A stretch of 64,000 nucleotides of DNA. Origin: Bacillus paramycoides. Lineage in GTDB: Bacteria; Bacillota; Bacilli; Bacillales; Bacillaceae_G. This document shows, one piece after another, positions 61,454 through 64,000 of the stretch (the stretch's first letter is position 1; every line of letters begins with the position of its first letter). The stretch is from assembly GCF_001884235.1 (NCBI RefSeq), contig NZ_MAOI01000020.1, positions 62,001 through 126,000 of the forward strand. Reading direction: 5' to 3'. The notes below the pieces were generated by a model. It searched no databases, was not told where the DNA came from, and saw only the letters and a program-made list of their open reading frames with translations. The position numbers and the translations under genes were made by a program.

Positions 61454-62691
61454 TTTTTATCCCTCTCTTGCTGGAATAATTGCTCTAAAATAATATTTTC
61501 CGCTTCCTTTTGAATCTCTTTCTTCTCTTCTTCCGTAAAAGATTCAATACTATTACGTGCCACAGGAGATGTCCAAATCGTGCGCAACACTCCGTCCATA
61601 TTTGTAAAACCTTCTAGCTCTTGCAGTACACTACCGACGAAATGATTTTCTGCTTTCAAACGTTCAATTTCCGCAAAAGAAACCGTCTCATTTTTCCACT
61701 TCATCGCATACACAAAGTCTTTTCGCTCTTCTCCCGCTGCTAAAATATGAAAAATCTCTTCCACACGCTTTTCATCACGCAAATAAGGAGAAAGCGGCCC
61801 CTGCCCTGTAAATACGACGGTTAAAAGCGTACCTTCCTCTTCTCTTCGGCACTCATTCATTATTTCTGCCGCTACTGTCATAAGATCATCAACAGTTTCA
61901 AGTCCATCAATATTAACTTCTATCTCATCCCATACAACATCCGCAGTATAGAAAAACGAACAATGCGATCCTTGTTTCGTTAACTCGATAAGGTACGCAC
62001 CCTTTTCCCCTGTTTCCTTACGATGGCGCCCTTGTATATTACCTGGATAAATAATGTACGGCTCTTCCGATAAAACTTCTCGTTTATGTATATGGCCAAG
62101 AGCCCAATAATCAAACTGCTTTTCCTTCAGCTCACGAATTTGAAACGGTGCATAGCGATTATGCTCCGCATCCCCTTCCACACTTCCGTGAAGCATTCCA
62201 ATATGAAAAGGCGCATCACTCATTTTCATATACTGCGCTGTCATATTATCCGTTACTGCTTGCTGCAAATAACTAAACCCATAAATAGAAGCTACAAGCT
62301 CATCATTTTTATAAAATGATTTCTCTTCCACATAAGGCTCCGTAAACACATGAACATTTTCAGGAAACTCAATCGCTGCCCAGCTTCCGCCTAAATGATC
62401 GTGGTTACCGTGAATAATAAAAATGGGAATATCGTACTGCGAAAGTCTCTTCATTTGCTCACGCACAAACACTTGCGCTCTCAAACTTCTCGTCTCCGCA
62501 TCATACAAATCCCCAGCTAGTAATACGAAATCAACGCGCTCTTGAATCGCTTTATCAACAATACGCTCGAACGATTCAAACGTACTTTGCTTCATTCTCT
62601 CCCAAACAGACGGTGGTACATTCATTTCCATCCCTTTAAACGGACTATCCAAATGCAAATCAGCCGCATGTATAAACTTCACTTGTTTCAC
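61450..62691 (-). CDS. yhaO: SbcD/Mre11-like nuclease YhaO
   Basis: A 413-residue calcineurin-type phosphoesterase. FIHAADLHLDSPF, LLAGDLYDAETRS, IHGNHDHLGG and GMLHGSVEGD / ALGHIHKRE provide the metal ligands of the Mre11 type. It forms a pair with YhaN; both are coupled by a four-base overlap. The complex probably processes DNA ends; a role with YhaM is suggested by linkage only. AAAGGATCG lies before the ATG. Confidence 0.93.
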   Translation of the reverse strand: MKQVKFIHAADLHLDSPFKGMEMNVPPSVWERMKQSTFESFERIVDKAIQERVDFVLLAGDLYDAETRSLRAQVFVREQMKRLSQYDIPIFIIHGNHDHLGGSWAAIEFPENVHVFTEPYVEEKSFYKNDELVASIYGFSYLQQAVTDNMTAQYMKMSDAPFHIGMLHGSVEGDAEHNRYAPFQIRELKEKQFDYWALGHIHKREVLSEEPYIIYPGNIQGRHRKETGEKGAYLIELTKQGSHCSFFYTADVVWDEIEVNIDGLETVDDLMTVAAEIMNECRREEEGTLLTVVFTGQGPLSPYLRDEKRVEEIFHILAAGEERKDFVYAMKWKNETVSFAEIERLKAENHFVGSVLQELEGFTNMDGVLRTIWTSPVARNSIESFTEEEKKEIQKEAENIILEQLFQQERDKK

Positions 62692-62758
62692 AAATAACGA
62701 TCCTTTCTATATTTCAAAAGTTTCATCTTATCAACAATAACTATTCAATTGCTGAAAA

Positions 62759-62936
62759 CTAATAATCAGTGGGGATAAAAAAACTCCCCACTGATTAAAG
62801 TTTCACTTTATCCCGAATTAACGGGCAGTAGGGCAAAGAAGCTAGTCTGAAAGTTAACTGCCCGTAAATACCCGATTGGTTCAACTAATAATCAGTGGGG
62901 ATAAAAAAACTCCCCACTGATTAAAGTTTCACTTTA
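62759..62936 (-). repeat. bcr-type interspersed element with 52-bp direct repeats
   Basis: Two identical 52-base segments (62759-62810 and 62885-62936), each containing an ATCAGTGGGG/CCCCACTGAT hairpin, flank an inner part with a long ACGGGCAGT...ACTGCCCGT stem (62820-62865). On the minus strand it reads AAAGTGAAACTTTAATCAGT first. The make-up fits B. cereus repeat bcr1 from memory. The gap 62692-63032 holds nothing else but the yhzD ribosome binding site. Confidence 0.7.
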
Positions 62937-63032
62937 TTGTAACACGCAATGTCATATATTTCTTTGCATATTCTAGCGATTTATGACAAAATAGTTATAA
63001 GATTCTGATTTTAATTATTGGAGGGAATTTTC

Positions 63033-63218
63033 ATGGGAGTATACGTTCTAACAGTCTTTGAAAAAGATGGTTCAAAAGCATTAGACGAATCATTCGAGGC
63101 GGCAACTGAAAAAGAAGCGAAATCGAAAGGCGAATCTATTTTACAAGAAAAAGGATTGTACGAAAAAACACATCGCTGCACATCTTCTGCAGGCAAGCTC
63201 GTTTTATTCCAGCGCTAA
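63033..63218 (+). CDS. yhzD: YhzD family protein
   Basis: A 61-residue protein starting MGVYVLTVFEKDGSKALDES, the conserved head of YhzD, with a lysine/glutamate-rich helix after it. GGAGGG seven bases before ATG 63033 fixes the start. Function unknown. Confidence 0.8.
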   Translation: MGVYVLTVFEKDGSKALDESFEAATEKEAKSKGESILQEKGLYEKTHRCTSSAGKLVLFQR

Positions 63219-63219
63219 A

Positions 63220-63244
63220 AAAAGAAGCGTCATCCGCTTCTTTT
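63220..63244. terminator. Bidirectional terminator
   Basis: AAAAGAAGCG and CGCTTCTTTT with a 5-base loop, shared by convergent genes. Confidence 0.8.
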
Positions 63245-63607
63245 TCACTCTACTATATCTTCGTCACACCACGTAAATACTACATCTAGAATGCGATTAC
63301 CGATACGTACGCGCTTATTCCATTTTCCTGTTTGGATCTGATGTTGCAATTCTGTCTTCATCTTTTCCGTCCAGTCGTGAATCGTTTCACTACCGCCGTA
63401 CGGATATACGCTCGGAAACTCTTCCTGCAGAAGATGCAAACTCTCTGCATCAAAATGAAAATGGAAAAAGTAGTTTGCTGTAAGCGATGGTTCTTGCAAT
63501 CGTAAAAAATGATCATCAATTTGCTTTCTATTTCTGTAGAAAGTAAAGATGTTCACTTTTCCGCTCGTAATTTGGTCAATTTGAATTTCGTGCTTCTCTA
63601 TAATCAC
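63245..63607 (-). CDS. DUF5342 / YheE-like family protein
   Basis: A 120-residue soluble protein (MIIEKHEIQIDQITSGKVNI, then NYFFHFHFDAESLHLLQEEF and TWCDEDIVE at the end). It looks like the YheE/DUF5342 family found near yhaN-yheA in Bacillus; the name is tentative. No catalytic motif. Confidence 0.55.
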   Translation of the reverse strand: MIIEKHEIQIDQITSGKVNIFTFYRNRKQIDDHFLRLQEPSLTANYFFHFHFDAESLHLLQEEFPSVYPYGGSETIHDWTEKMKTELQHQIQTGKWNKRVRIGNRILDVVFTWCDEDIVE

Positions 63608-63762
63608 GTCTTGCCCACCTCGTTATATACTACCTTTAGTATATATGTCTTTTGCAACAAAGTTAACCATTTTCACACGAAATTCATTTCCTTCATTATA
63701 ATCCCGTACCTCCAAGTACAATCAGAACAAATAAAAAAACAAAGTTGAAGGGGAGCGATCAC

Positions 63763-63903
63763 ATGTATTTCGGAAGCAAAGGTTGGTATGTAAAAGAACT
63801 TAAAAAATTAGGTATCCGTACTTATGAAGGCAAAAAACTAGAATCTTATCGTACGCATGTTTTATCTAGCTTACTTGAAAGAATGAAGAAAGCTTCGGCT
63901 TAA
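63763..63903 (+). CDS. yflJ: DUF2639 (YflJ-like) small protein
   Basis: A 46-residue protein: MYFGSKGWYVKELKKLGIRT, then EGKKLESYRTHVLSSLL. The GSKGWYV..LKK.GI pattern is that of YflJ/DUF2639. GAAGGGGAG lies seven bases before the ATG. Too short for the usual ORF limits but well supported by its site and terminator. Confidence 0.8.
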   Translation: MYFGSKGWYVKELKKLGIRTYEGKKLESYRTHVLSSLLERMKKASA

Positions 63904-63910
63904 TAGATGT

Positions 63911-63939
63911 AGGAAGCAACTACGGTTGCTTCCTTTTTA
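63911..63939 (+). terminator. yflJ terminator
   Basis: AGGAAGCAAC and GTTGCTTCCT, perfect 10-bp arms with a 4-base loop and T-run. Confidence 0.88.
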
Positions 63940-64000
63940 TTTTGCGTATGTCCCCTCCTACATTTAAATGAGACAAGCAATTGAAATACAGATGTTATAA

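Overview
The window is AT-rich chromosomal DNA from a low-GC Gram-positive endospore former. Gene content and order point to the Bacillus cereus group (B. cereus / thuringiensis / anthracis type). The evidence is strong GGAGG ribosome binding sites with frequent GTG and TTG starts, the hemEHY, ecsABC, hit-yhaH-hpr-yhaI-prsA, yhaMNO and glpPFKD clusters arranged as in Bacillus, sporulation-type small proteins (YhaL, a YjcZ-like protein) and bcr-type interspersed repeats. No rRNA, tRNA, insertion sequence, prophage or CRISPR array was seen. All calls come from reading the sequence; no database search was run.

Layout. 0-6.3 kb: a partial metallo-beta-lactamase-fold gene, yhfH, a self-regulated LacI-type repressor, a WYL regulator with a DinB protein, and small membrane or unknown genes. 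6.3-9.8 kb: yhgE, a huge Pip-domain membrane protein with tandem 84-bp repeats, and its likely TetR regulator yhgD; three matching inverted repeats look like operators. 10-18 kb: a BlaI/BlaR-like pair, a membrane protein, a large secreted nuclease and a DUF4026 protein. 18-24.5 kb: late heme synthesis (hemY, hemH, hemE), pbpF and the heme monooxygenase hmoB. 24.6-30.2 kb: two copies of the ydbS-ydbT pair of membrane PH-domain genes around a small, partly decayed set of membrane genes and a candidate short RNA. 30.2-34.8 kb: a TetR gene, small membrane and spore-type proteins, then ecsC-ecsB-ecsA. 34.8-39.3 kb: a gene-poor stretch with four copies of a GGTGTC motif before a strong terminator, then hit, yhaH, hpr, yhaI and prsA, the last with a structured leader. 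39.5-45.4 kb: HelD, an unknown protein, and an ECF sigma / PadR / FtsW-like operon. 45.5-50.5 kb: the glycerol regulon glpP-F-K-D with two GlpP-type leader terminators. 50.6-57.1 kb: a bicupin oxalate decarboxylase-like enzyme, yhaL, a hydrolase, a Rap-type quorum-sensing phosphatase with a repeat-containing peptide precursor, and two ring-cleaving dioxygenases. 57.5-64 kb: yhaM, yhaN, yhaO, a bcr-like element, yhzD, a YheE-like gene and yflJ.

The most interesting items are the Rap-Phr cassette, whose precursor carries three copies of an ARPDY-type peptide; the sigma/PadR/HAAS-FtsW operon; the non-coding motif cluster at 35.0-35.3 kb; and the folded prsA leader.
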